Positions 39,155 to 47,384 of a DNA stretch of 53,921 bases are shown here, piece after piece. The first letter of the stretch is position 1. Each line of letters opens with the position of its first letter. The position numbers and the translations under genes are program-made. A model generated the notes under the pieces. The model did no database searches, was not told where the DNA came from, and was given only the letters and a program-made list of their open reading frames with translations. Location: assembly GCF_001515305.1 (NCBI RefSeq), contig NZ_LNQV01000028.1, forward strand, positions 1-53,921, written 5' to 3'. The stretch comes from Aquitalea pelogenes (GTDB lineage: Bacteria > Pseudomonadota > Gammaproteobacteria > Burkholderiales > Chromobacteriaceae).

Positions 39155-39446
39155 CCGAAAAGCTGGGTAACCGGTCAAAGGGTCAGCAGTGGCTTGGGTT
39201 CTTGATGGTCTTGGCCAGAAATGACAAACCAGCCAGGGTGCATGGTTGTTTACTGATGTCCCATTGGCGCTAGGACGGAAGGGATGCAGCCATGGCGAGC
39301 CATACCCTGCACCAGGCATGGTCTGACACTTGGGCCAGGGAGGCACTTCCCGACGAGCGTCTACAGTTTCACAGCGATCTGCGGACGAGTCGAATCAAAG
39401 AAAGGGGTGAAAGGGGCGGTGGAAAAGTCCGACAGCTTTAAGACAG

Positions 39447-39466
39447 AGGCGAGCATCAGTCGCCTC
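39447..39466 (-). terminator. Weak hairpin after the NarL-type regulator gene
   Basis: Arms GAGGCGA/TCGCCTC around 6 bases. It lies just past the regulator's stop and has no long T-run. Confidence 0.35.
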
Positions 39467-39471
39467 CGGGC

Positions 39472-40098
39472 TCAAACCAGTTTGTTGTTACGGGCAAAGT
39501 CAGTCAGGTCCACCACGTTCGAAATACCCAGTTTTTCGAAAATGTTCACCTTATATGTGCTGACCGTCTTGTTGCTGATGAACAGCCGGTCGGCAATGTC
39601 CTTGTTCGACAAACCCTGGGCAAGGTGTTGCAGGACGGCAAGTTCACGGTCAGACAGTTTTTCGATACGACTGTCGATCTGGTTTTCGTCATTAAGCTTG
39701 GCGCCGGACACCACGTCGCGGGGAAAGAAACTGTAACCGGCCATGATGGCATCCGACGCCGACAGGATGGCGTTGAGGTCTTTGCTTTTGCTGACAAAAC
39801 CGTCTGCACCGGCCTGCATCGATCTTGAGGCATACACCATTTCATCCTGCGCCGACAAGACCAGCAACTTGATGGCGGGATGTTGATTCTTGATGCGCTT
39901 GATCAGTTCCAGTCCGCTGATGCGGGGAATGTTCAAGTCGATGATGATGAGATCGGCTTTATGTTCTCTGACCAATTCGATGACAGACTGGCCATTGTCG
40001 GTTTCCCCGATGACCGCATACCGGCCGGATTTTTCCAGAACGGAACGGACAGCCAGGCAAATGGCCGGATGATCATCGACAATGATGACGCTTTTCAT
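39472..40098 (-). CDS. NarL/FixJ-family response regulator (BvgA/RocA1-like)
   Basis: A 208-aa two-component regulator. The receiver domain has the acidic pair in IIVDDHPAI, the phosphorylated Asp in LIIIDLNIPRISG and the Lys in GFVSKSKD; the LuxR-type DNA-binding domain is LSDRELAVLQHLAQGLSNKDIADRLFISNKTVSTYKVNIFEKLG. It resembles the BvgA/EvgA/RocA1 group. It is divergent from a REC-EAL protein, as RocA1 and RocR are in Pseudomonas, but no sensor kinase lies in the window. The DNA here is more AT-rich than its surroundings. Confidence 0.9.
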   Translation of the reverse strand: MKSVIIVDDHPAICLAVRSVLEKSGRYAVIGETDNGQSVIELVREHKADLIIIDLNIPRISGLELIKRIKNQHPAIKLLVLSAQDEMVYASRSMQAGADGFVSKSKDLNAILSASDAIMAGYSFFPRDVVSGAKLNDENQIDSRIEKLSDRELAVLQHLAQGLSNKDIADRLFISNKTVSTYKVNIFEKLGISNVVDLTDFARNNKLV

Positions 40099-40173
40099 GA
40101 TTAATCTCCGGAAATGATCAGGATTGGAAGTTTTTATTCGTTATGGGACTGTTGGAGAGTAAATGGGTTTGTT

Positions 40174-40216
40174 GAAAAATTTCATAAGATAAATCTAGTA
40201 TTCAATCAGAAATTTC
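40174..40216. promoter_or_regulatory. Repeated GAAA..TTTC motifs between the two response-regulator genes
   Basis: GAAAAATTTC at 40174-40183 and the perfect palindrome GAAATTTC at 40209-40216 lie 35 bases apart (about 3.5 helical turns, start to start) in the AT-rich divergent promoter region. They may be binding sites for the NarL-type regulator. This is suggested only by repetition and position. Confidence 0.3.
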
Positions 40217-40291
40217 CCATCATCAATCAGTGCTGAGGCAAAGATAATATAAAACTTATAAAAGCAATGTAGCACATTTCAGGTGAATTTC

Positions 40292-41518
40292 ATGTCAGGG
40301 TTATTCAATGCCGGACGTCATCGTCCGCTGCAGATTCTTGTAGCCGAGGACCATCCGGCGCAGCGTCAGGTCATCGTTTCCATGCTGGATAAGCATGGTG
40401 CATGCTTGGTGGATGAGGTGGGGGATGGCCTGCAGGCACTTTCATTGCTGAAAGCCAATAAGTACGACCTGATGATCTGCGACCTTGGCATGCCTGGGCT
40501 GGATGGCATTCAGTTGATGCGTCACCTCAGCCAGCTGGATGATCTGCCGCAGTTGATTTTTTGCAGTTCTCATACCGAGGACATCCTGCAAAGCGTGCAG
40601 CGGTTTGGCGTTCACTACCATCTCCCAGTACTGGCTTGTCTGGAAAAGCCGTTTTCGGCGAGCGAACTATCCACCCTGTTACAGCAATGTGTACGGCAAC
40701 TGTCGGATGACACGGCTTCGAAGGCGATGGAAAGCATGGTGTTTTCCCGTCAGGAACTGGAAGATGCGATGCAGGCTGGCCAGATCAAACCCTGGTATCA
40801 GCCCAAGATCGATCCGCAAACGCTTGAGGTGCTTTCAGTTGAAGCACTTGCCCGCTGGGAGCATCCGGTACATGGCGTGCTGACGCCCGATGTGTTCCTG
40901 CAGCAGGTGGATGTGTTGAATCTGAGCGAGAAACTGCTTTGCACCATTTTGCGCCAGGCTGCACGGGATTGCTGTGCCTGGGATATCAAGTTTCCGCAGA
41001 AAAGGCTGGGTGTGGCAGTCAATATCAATGTCCGCGAATTTGATAAACCCGATATGCCTGAAAAATTGAATTCCATCATTCAATCCATGCATTTGTCACC
41101 AGGTCGCATTACCCTTGAATTGACAGAAACCCAGCCGCTGAATAACTTGAGTTTGTCATTGGAAAATGCCATTCGCTTGCGGGTGATGGGTTTTAATCTG
41201 GCACTGGATGATTTTGGCGCCGGATATTCCGGCTTTCATCATTTGCGTGAAATTCCGGCCAATTCGGTCAAGATTGACCGCTTGCTGGTGCATCAGGCAG
41301 CAGGAGACCCGGCAGCAGAAAAGCTGCTGGGTTTTGCCGTGCGCATGTTGCAAAGCCAGAATGTGTCGGTGGTGGTGGAGGGCGTCAGCCGACCTCAGGA
41401 TTTCGAGCTGGTGAAACAATTGCAAGTGGATCTGGTGCAGGGGTTCCTGCTGGCGGAGCCGATGTCGCGAAGTCGCTTGGACTCCTTCATGATGACACCG
41501 GCTGGCACGGCCAACTAG
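40292..41518 (+). CDS. REC-EAL response regulator, probable cyclic-di-GMP phosphodiesterase (RocR-like)
   Basis: A 408-aa protein with an N-terminal receiver domain (VAEDHPAQRQ, phospho-Asp in MICDLGMPGLDG) and a C-terminal EAL domain from about residue 150. EAL residues needed for activity appear present: EALARWEHP, VNINVREF, LELTETQPL, LALDDFGAGYSG, VKIDRLLV, VVEGVSRPQ and QGFLLAEPM. It should cleave c-di-GMP, controlled by phosphorylation. The start is ATG 40292 with AGGTGA six bases upstream; a GTG at 40283 is possible. It is divergent from the NarL-type regulator. Confidence 0.88.
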   Translation: MSGLFNAGRHRPLQILVAEDHPAQRQVIVSMLDKHGACLVDEVGDGLQALSLLKANKYDLMICDLGMPGLDGIQLMRHLSQLDDLPQLIFCSSHTEDILQSVQRFGVHYHLPVLACLEKPFSASELSTLLQQCVRQLSDDTASKAMESMVFSRQELEDAMQAGQIKPWYQPKIDPQTLEVLSVEALARWEHPVHGVLTPDVFLQQVDVLNLSEKLLCTILRQAARDCCAWDIKFPQKRLGVAVNINVREFDKPDMPEKLNSIIQSMHLSPGRITLELTETQPLNNLSLSLENAIRLRVMGFNLALDDFGAGYSGFHHLREIPANSVKIDRLLVHQAAGDPAAEKLLGFAVRMLQSQNVSVVVEGVSRPQDFELVKQLQVDLVQGFLLAEPMSRSRLDSFMMTPAGTAN

Positions 41519-41806
41519 ACGCGGCGTAGCGACCACAGCGCCAGTCCAATCAGGCTGATACTGCAGCGCTGTCAGTTGTCCTGTGCATGCTGGTACACCT
41601 GCCAGCCAAGCCCAGCTGCTGGCTGTTGCCGGTAATTCATACAGCGGTGGCCACCAGTCGGTGACTATTACTCCGACTGCACATGGCCACTAGGCAGAGG
41701 TAAAAGAACTGATGCCCGGTTTTTGCCTGGCAATGGTGGGCAGTCCGGCATACGACAGCGATCCGCCAATGCACATCATCACACCACCCAGAAAAGCATC
41801 AGGCAG
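41515..41806 (-). pseudogene. Probable decayed membrane-transporter remnant
   Basis: On the minus strand a hydrophobic reading frame (LPDAFLGGVMMCIGGSLSYA...) runs from about 41806 to a stop near 41690. In another frame the end reads SISLIGLALWSLRRV followed by TAG at 41515, which looks like the last helix of a DMT/EamA-type permease. The pieces are in different frames with stops between, so this is a relic, or by-chance hydrophobic coding. I cannot name the family with certainty. Confidence 0.3.
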
Positions 41807-41814
41807 AAATAATG

Positions 41815-41855
41815 TTGACAATATCAACAACTAACCATATTGTTGATATTGTCAA
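41815..41855. promoter_or_regulatory. 41-bp palindrome, predicted repressor operator for the MFS gene
   Basis: Perfect 16-bp arms TTGACAATATCAACAA and TTGTTGATATTGTCAA around a 9-base centre. Each arm itself contains TTGA-N5-TCAA, so it may bind two repressor dimers. It lies 55 bases upstream of the preferred MFS start and includes TTGACA, a perfect -35-like hexamer. No regulator gene is adjacent. Confidence 0.65.
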
Positions 41856-41910
41856 TCAAATAATCATGCGCTTGTTTGTCCGGACAAGACATGCCTGCAA
41901 GGAGTTGCCC

Positions 41911-43143
41911 TTGGCTGAATCAATCCCATCACGCGAACGCGGCCTGCTGTGGTTGCTGGCGCTAACCCAGTTCACCATCATCATGGACTTCATGGTGATG
42001 ATGCCGCTTGGGCCGCAGATCATGCACGCCTTTGCCATCAGCCCGGCGGCATTTGCCACTGCGGTCTCGGCTTACTCATGGTGTTCCGGCCTGTCCGGCC
42101 TGTTTGCCGCCACCTATATCGACCGCTTTGACCGCCGCCGCCTGCTGTTGGTGATATACGGCCTGTTTGCCGTTTCCAACCTGGTGTGTGCGATGGCAGG
42201 TAATTTCCACATGCTGCTGGTGGCCCGTGCGTTTGCCGGTTTGAGTGGTGGTGTGCTCGGCTCCATCATCATGGCCATTGTCAGTGACATCATTCCGGTT
42301 TCCCGCCGTGGCGCAGCCACCGGTACCATCATGACGGCCTTTTCGCTGGCCGCGATTGCCGGGGTGCCGGCCGGCATCGTGCTGGGTGCTCATCTGGGTT
42401 GGTCTTCGCCGTTTTACCTGCTCGCGGTATTGTCGGTGCTGATCTGGCTGGCCGCGCTGGCGCTGGTGCCTTCCCTTCGGCAGTTCTTGCCAAGTACGCC
42501 GCCGTCTTTGCGGCAGGTGTTGCCTGATTTGTGGCATTTGCTAAGCAATCCACAGCACTTGCGGGCCTTTGGTCTGACCTTTGTGATCCTGGTATCGAAC
42601 ATGATGATCGTACCGTTTGTTTCACCGGTTCTGGTGGCGAATCATGGTATTGCGCCGGAGCAGATCGCCTGGATTTACATGGCAGGCGGGGCGGCCACTT
42701 TCTTCACATCCCGCCGTATCGGCAAGCTGGCCGACCGCTATGGCAAGCACCGGCTTTTTCGTATCTTTGCGTTGCTTTACATCGTGCCGGTGCTGTTTCT
42801 TACCCACCTGCCTGCTATTCCGCTGATTGCGATTGTGATTGTTTTTTCCGTGTTCATGGTGGTGTCTTCCGGACGTATGATTCCCATGCAGGCCTTGTTG
42901 ACCACGGTGCCACCAGCAGGCCATCGTGGAGCATTTCTCAGTGCCAATAGTGCCATTCAGTCTTTTGGTAATGGCTGCGGAGCATGGTTGGGTGGAATGT
43001 TGTTAAGTCATGGTGCCGGTGGCCAGATTCTGGGTTATGGCCTGAATGGCTGGTGTTCTGTGGCACTGGTGGGCGTGGCCTTGTGGTGGGTGGGGCGCGT
43101 CCAGGGGCAAGTGACGCCCGAGCTGGCGAAGGCGCACTCCTGA
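41911..43143 (+). CDS. MFS transporter, DHA1 (AraJ-like, about 12 TM), TTG start
   Basis: A 410-aa inner-membrane exporter of the major facilitator superfamily with about 12 TM helices. Motifs: DFMVMMPLGPQIMHAF in TM1, the loop YIDRFDRRRLLLV (motif A) and AGVPAGIVLGAHLGWSSPFYLLA (motif C of antiporters). TTG at 41911 is chosen because AAGGAG lies six bases upstream; ATGs at 41812 and 41866 would add residues encoded within or beside the palindromic operator. The substrate is unknown. Its operator suggests tight repression. Confidence 0.85.
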   Translation: MAESIPSRERGLLWLLALTQFTIIMDFMVMMPLGPQIMHAFAISPAAFATAVSAYSWCSGLSGLFAATYIDRFDRRRLLLVIYGLFAVSNLVCAMAGNFHMLLVARAFAGLSGGVLGSIIMAIVSDIIPVSRRGAATGTIMTAFSLAAIAGVPAGIVLGAHLGWSSPFYLLAVLSVLIWLAALALVPSLRQFLPSTPPSLRQVLPDLWHLLSNPQHLRAFGLTFVILVSNMMIVPFVSPVLVANHGIAPEQIAWIYMAGGAATFFTSRRIGKLADRYGKHRLFRIFALLYIVPVLFLTHLPAIPLIAIVIVFSVFMVVSSGRMIPMQALLTTVPPAGHRGAFLSANSAIQSFGNGCGAWLGGMLLSHGAGGQILGYGLNGWCSVALVGVALWWVGRVQGQVTPELAKAHS

Positions 43144-43344
43144 AGGCAAGGGGGCGTGGCCAGGTAATGCGATATGACTGGTGGATGAGAAAATGTAATG
43201 GTGTTGTGCTGGTTGAAGTTTTGCTGCCGACGTTAGAATGACGACCTGATCTGATACGCAGCCATCAGCCGATTGAGGAAACGGCGTGGCATACAAGGCG
43301 TTGCGGATGTGATGGTTTGAATTCGGGGCATAATCATAACAAGC

Positions 43345-45207
43345 ATGCAAAACAAGAATGGCAGGGCACCATTGGCACGACCATGGTTAAGCGGCAGCAG
43401 CAACTTGCTGCTTGGGGCAGGGCTGGGTGCGTTGTGCTTGCCACTGTGGGCAGCGGAAGTCAGCAATGGTATTACCACCATCAAACCGCAGCTGGGTGAG
43501 GCCACGTCGCAGGATGTCGGCGCTGCCAACCTGTCCGTGCGCGGCTGGCTGGGCCTTGGTACGGTAATCCGCGCGGCCAACCCGGACCCGGTACTGGTCA
43601 AGGGGGCGTCCATGAATACCCTGAACGATGGTGATCAGAACTATCGTGCCGGGGATGCCGTTTCCACTGCGATCGAAAGCTATGTACAGGCCGACCTGCA
43701 ATACCAAGGCCTGGGGCTGCGGCTGGCCGGCAAGGCCTGGTATGACTACACCCAGGCACAGCAATCGGTGCTGCATGGCAATGTAAGCAACCATTACCAG
43801 TCTGGCGCTCCGCTGAGTGATGAGGGCTTCGTGCCTTTGGGCCGATTTGGCAATGTGGTGCTGGATGATGCCTATGTATATGGCACCACTGCGCTTGCCG
43901 GCTATCCCCTGCAGTTGCGTGCCGGGCGGCAAACCATTCCCTGGGGGAGTCCCACTGCCGGGGGCATGCTGTCCCAGGTCAATGCCACCGATTACGCAGC
44001 ACTCAGTCGCGCCAGTTCGGTGGCGGCCGAGACGGGTATTCCGGACTGGGCCGTCTACGGCAAGCTGAACCTCAGCGAGCGGCTGACCCTGGATGCCTTT
44101 TACCAGTTTGCTTTTGCTCCCAATGTCTATCCCGGTTGCGGTACCTTTTATTCTACTGGCGATTATGTGCAGCCAGGGTGCAATCAGCTCACCCTGAACG
44201 GTGCCTTGTTGTCTGCCATTGCCCACCGCAGCATCAGCACCAGCGATGCGCAGTCCCTGACGAATGCGCTGGACTATTTCAGCCGCGCTCCAGACCGCCT
44301 TCCATCCGGTGGGCAATATGGTGCCGGCCTGCAATATCTGCTCAATGGCGTGGGCAGGTTTGGTTTTTATGCGGCCAATATCGACAGCAAGGTGGGTTAT
44401 ACCGGTGTGCAACACAATACTGCGGGCGTGCTGACCCCCTTGCTGGCCAATACTGGCCAGGCGCAGGCTACCGGACTGAGCAGCCAGTATTACCGCAGCT
44501 ATCCGGCTAATCTGCATTTGTTTGTGCTGAACTTTGCCAGCCGTCTGCCGGACCAGACCGGACTGTATGCCGAGCTTGGCTATATACCGGACCAGCCACT
44601 GGCCTGGAACGGCGCTGATTTTCTCAACGGCCTGTTGCTGGGGCGTGGCCCGCTGGCGCGCTTGTACAAACTGCCGGCAGGTGCCAGCGCGGACGGCTAT
44701 GACCGCTATCAGGTGATGAACCTCAGCCTCGGCGCGGAGCGTCTGCTGGGCAAATGGGCTGGTGGTGATTTCAAGCTGGCGGCTGAACTTGGTTTCAAAC
44801 ATGTATTCTCCCTGCCGGACCCGGCCGTGATGCGCTATGGCCGTGCGGGCTGGGGCATGGCTGCCAGTCAGGCTTATGCCACTTGCAGTGGCGATGCCAC
44901 CACCTGCCGGCTGGACGGCTTCATCACCAGCAATGCCTGGGCCGCCCGGCTGCGGCTGGAGGCCCGCTATGCCACCGGCTGGCCGGATATCACGCTCACC
45001 CCCGCACTGACCCTGGGGCAGGATGTGCGTGGCTATTCCTATGATGGCCAATATTCTCAGGGGCGGTTTACCACCATGTTCAGCCTGGCGCTGAATGTGC
45101 GGCGAGACTACCAGCTGGACCTGAGCTATCTGAAAACCGGCGGTGGTGATTACAATCTGCTGCGTGACCGCAGCCTGGTTTCCCTGGGGCTGGGCATGCG
45201 CTTGTAA
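43345..45207 (+). CDS. DUF1302 family outer-membrane protein
   Basis: A 620-aa protein with a signal-peptide-like N-terminus (SSNLLLGAGLGALCLPLWAAE, cleavage near residue 36) and a beta-rich body ending in ...LVSLGLGMRL, a fitting outer-membrane barrel end. The segments LRLAGKAWYDYTQ, RAGRQTIPWGSPTAGGMLSQVNATDY and FGFYAANIDSKVGY are typical of DUF1302 proteins. In other bacteria DUF1302 genes sit with DUF1329 genes, often near uptake of hydrophobic compounds; no DUF1329 gene is here. A -10-like CATAAT lies about 15 bases upstream. Function unknown. Confidence 0.8.
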   Translation: MQNKNGRAPLARPWLSGSSNLLLGAGLGALCLPLWAAEVSNGITTIKPQLGEATSQDVGAANLSVRGWLGLGTVIRAANPDPVLVKGASMNTLNDGDQNYRAGDAVSTAIESYVQADLQYQGLGLRLAGKAWYDYTQAQQSVLHGNVSNHYQSGAPLSDEGFVPLGRFGNVVLDDAYVYGTTALAGYPLQLRAGRQTIPWGSPTAGGMLSQVNATDYAALSRASSVAAETGIPDWAVYGKLNLSERLTLDAFYQFAFAPNVYPGCGTFYSTGDYVQPGCNQLTLNGALLSAIAHRSISTSDAQSLTNALDYFSRAPDRLPSGGQYGAGLQYLLNGVGRFGFYAANIDSKVGYTGVQHNTAGVLTPLLANTGQAQATGLSSQYYRSYPANLHLFVLNFASRLPDQTGLYAELGYIPDQPLAWNGADFLNGLLLGRGPLARLYKLPAGASADGYDRYQVMNLSLGAERLLGKWAGGDFKLAAELGFKHVFSLPDPAVMRYGRAGWGMAASQAYATCSGDATTCRLDGFITSNAWAARLRLEARYATGWPDITLTPALTLGQDVRGYSYDGQYSQGRFTTMFSLALNVRRDYQLDLSYLKTGGGDYNLLRDRSLVSLGLGMRL

Positions 45208-45296
45208 GCCGCACGTCCTGTTTGCCAGTACCGGGGCAGCCCCTTACACTGGCGGCGCAGTTTTCCCCGCCCACCCATGCCAATACCCCAGTCGAC

Positions 45297-46961
45297 ATGA
45301 ACCAACAACTCGCGCTCAACAAGATCAATCAGGCCATGCAGCATCTGCAACAGGGAAAGGCTGCCATGGCGCGTGACAGTTTGAGTCGCGTCCTGAAGGC
45401 CTTCCCCGACAGCCCGGAAGTGCATTTCCTGCTGGGTCTTGCCCTGGTGCAACTGGTGCAGCCCAAGGGAGCACTCGCCCATTTCAACAGTGCCATCGCG
45501 CTGGCACCGGACCTGGCCGAAGCCTATGTCAATCGTGGCATCCTGTTGAAAAACCAGCAGCAGTTGACCAAGGCCTTGCAGGATCTGGACCGTGCCATTG
45601 CTTTGCGTCCTGGCATGGCGGAGGCCTACAGCAACCGTGGCAATGTGCGGGTATTGCTGGACCAGCCCGAGCAGGCTGGCGCGGACTTTGCCATGGCGAT
45701 ACGGCTGGACCCGCACAATGCCGATGCGCTGGTGAATATGGCGGCATTGCTTGCAAGTAGCGGCGATTACATGCAGGCACTTCCTTTGCTGGAGCGTGCT
45801 GTTGCCATCAACCCGCAATTGACAGAGGCACAGATCAATCTTGCTAATGTGGAATATCGTCTGGGGAAGGAGCAGCAAGCCATGCAGCGGCTCAATGCCG
45901 TGTTGCAAAGCCAGCCGTCCAATGTTCGTGCCTTGGGTGCCAAATCGCATCTGCTGGCAGAAGTCGGGGATGTCGCGGGTGCCCGTGCCTTGCTGGACAA
46001 AGCCTTGTCACACGCCCCGGCAGATGCGCTGGCCCGCTATGACAGATCGCTGCTCCTGCTGCTGCAAGGCGACTATGCCCATGGCTGGCAGGACTACGAA
46101 GCGCGCAAGCTGGACAAGCAGCTAAGCCAGCGTGCCGGTTTACAGCGCTTTTCCCAGCCGGAATGGCAAGGCGAGGACCTCTCGGGCAAGACGCTGCTTT
46201 TGCATCAGGAACAGGGCCTGGGCGATGCCATCCAGATGCTGCGTTACCTGCCGCAGTTGCGGGCGCAAGGCGCTCGGGTGCTGATCCTGCTTAATGCTGC
46301 GCTGGTACCGCTGGCCAGCCAGCTGTTGCCGTCCGGTCAGGTGTTTACCCAAGGTGAGGCACTGCCGCACTTTGACTTGCACTGCCCGGTGATGTCGCTG
46401 CCCTTGCGCATGGCCACCACGCTGGACAAAATTCCGGCGGCGCAGGGCTATCTGGCGGTGGATGAAGCTTGCCAGCAGCATTGGGCGGGCTTGCTGGGAG
46501 AGAAGAAACGCTTGCGGGTCGGGCTGGCATGGTCCGGTTCGGCCAAGCATCTGAATGACCGCAAGCGCAGCCTGACGCTGGCTGCGCTATCCGGTCTGCT
46601 GCAACAGGCTGTCGAGTGGCACAGCCTGCAACGCGAATACCGCGAAGATGCAGACGAGCGGGCTGCCTCCGGCATCATCGACCATGCGGCGCAACTGCTC
46701 ACCATGCAGGACACCGCCGGGCTGATCAGCCAGCAGGACCTGGTCATCAGCGTGGATACCTCGGTGGCGCACCTAGCCGCAGCTTTGGGCAAACCGTGCT
46801 GGCTGCTGCTGCCGTTCAACCCGGATTTCCGCTGGGGGCTGGGCCGTAGCGATAGCCCGTGGTATACCAGCATGCGCTTGTTCCGTCAGCCGCAGCCCGG
46901 TGACTGGGCCAGTGTGCTGGATGAAGTTGCCGGCTTGTTGGCACAGCAGGTGGCTGACTGA
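45297..46961 (+). CDS. TPR protein with C-terminal glycosyltransferase-like domain
   Basis: A 554-aa protein. About seven tetratricopeptide repeats fill residues 1-260 (for example DLAEAYVNRGILLKNQQQLTKALQDLDRAIAL). A GT-B-like domain follows, with LLLHQEQGLGDAIQMLRYLPQL, RVGLAWSGSAKHLNDRKRSL and the donor-side VISVDTSVAHLAAALGKPCWLLLP, which resembles family 9 heptosyltransferases. Such fusions occur in many proteobacteria; the acceptor is unknown. The start at 45297 is used because the TPR region begins directly after it. Confidence 0.82.
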   Translation: MNQQLALNKINQAMQHLQQGKAAMARDSLSRVLKAFPDSPEVHFLLGLALVQLVQPKGALAHFNSAIALAPDLAEAYVNRGILLKNQQQLTKALQDLDRAIALRPGMAEAYSNRGNVRVLLDQPEQAGADFAMAIRLDPHNADALVNMAALLASSGDYMQALPLLERAVAINPQLTEAQINLANVEYRLGKEQQAMQRLNAVLQSQPSNVRALGAKSHLLAEVGDVAGARALLDKALSHAPADALARYDRSLLLLLQGDYAHGWQDYEARKLDKQLSQRAGLQRFSQPEWQGEDLSGKTLLLHQEQGLGDAIQMLRYLPQLRAQGARVLILLNAALVPLASQLLPSGQVFTQGEALPHFDLHCPVMSLPLRMATTLDKIPAAQGYLAVDEACQQHWAGLLGEKKRLRVGLAWSGSAKHLNDRKRSLTLAALSGLLQQAVEWHSLQREYREDADERAASGIIDHAAQLLTMQDTAGLISQQDLVISVDTSVAHLAAALGKPCWLLLPFNPDFRWGLGRSDSPWYTSMRLFRQPQPGDWASVLDEVAGLLAQQVAD

Positions 46962-46967
46962 AGTCTG

Positions 46968-47309
46968 TCAGTCGTCGCGGGTGAGCACTTCCAGCACTTC
47001 GATTTCAAACAGCAAATTGGAGTGCGGCGGAATGCGCGTGCCGATCTGCCGCTCGCCATAAGCCAGCGCCGCCGGAACCCACAGCTTGCGCTTGCCGCCC
47101 ACTTTCATGCCCATCAGGCCGATATCCCAGCCCTTGATCACCCGGCCGGTGCCGATCACGCACTGGAAGGGGCGTCCCTTGTCATGCGAGGAGTCAAACT
47201 TGCTGCCATCTTCCAGCCAGCCGGTGTAGTGGGTGGTAATCAGTGCGCCGCGCACCACTTCCTTGCCGTCACCAATGTGCAAGTCTTCGATTTTCAGTTG
47301 CTGGTCCAT
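46968..47309 (-). CDS. FKBP-type peptidyl-prolyl isomerase
   Basis: A 113-aa single-domain FKBP fold. Active-site residues appear in THYTGWLEDGSKFDSSHDKGRPF, VIKGWDIGLMGMKVGGKRKL and PAALAYGERQ. There is no signal peptide, so it is cytoplasmic. Its stop lies 6 bases from that of the convergent TPR gene. A weak hairpin (47340-47358) separates it from nnrS. Confidence 0.93.
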   Translation of the reverse strand: MDQQLKIEDLHIGDGKEVVRGALITTHYTGWLEDGSKFDSSHDKGRPFQCVIGTGRVIKGWDIGLMGMKVGGKRKLWVPAALAYGERQIGTRIPPHSNLLFEIEVLEVLTRDD

Positions 47310-47384
47310 CTGTTCCGTTACCGCTTCAGTTGCATGTCAGGCGGCATTTTAGCCGCCCTGTGGCAGCGGGAGAAGCAAGATGCA

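Larger units (their letters stand above)
39114..39471. other. Gene-free interval between the sugar operon and the NarL-type regulator
   Basis: This 358-base stretch shows no convincing ORF on either strand. It should hold the promoter of the sugar operon (minus strand, from about 39120 to 39200) and the 3' UTR of the regulator gene. The only structures seen are the palindrome at 39143-39154 and the hairpin at 39447-39466. Confidence 0.5.

Noticed and set aside
39284-39736. 150-codon plus-strand frame near the NarL-type gene
   Set aside because: Most of it overlaps the regulator on the opposite strand and it has no known features.
43387-45051. Antisense open frame of more than 550 codons opposite the DUF1302 gene
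   Set aside because: The composition is low-complexity (rich in Gln, Gly, Ile and His) and has no recognisable domain. The plus-strand protein has a signal peptide and family motifs.
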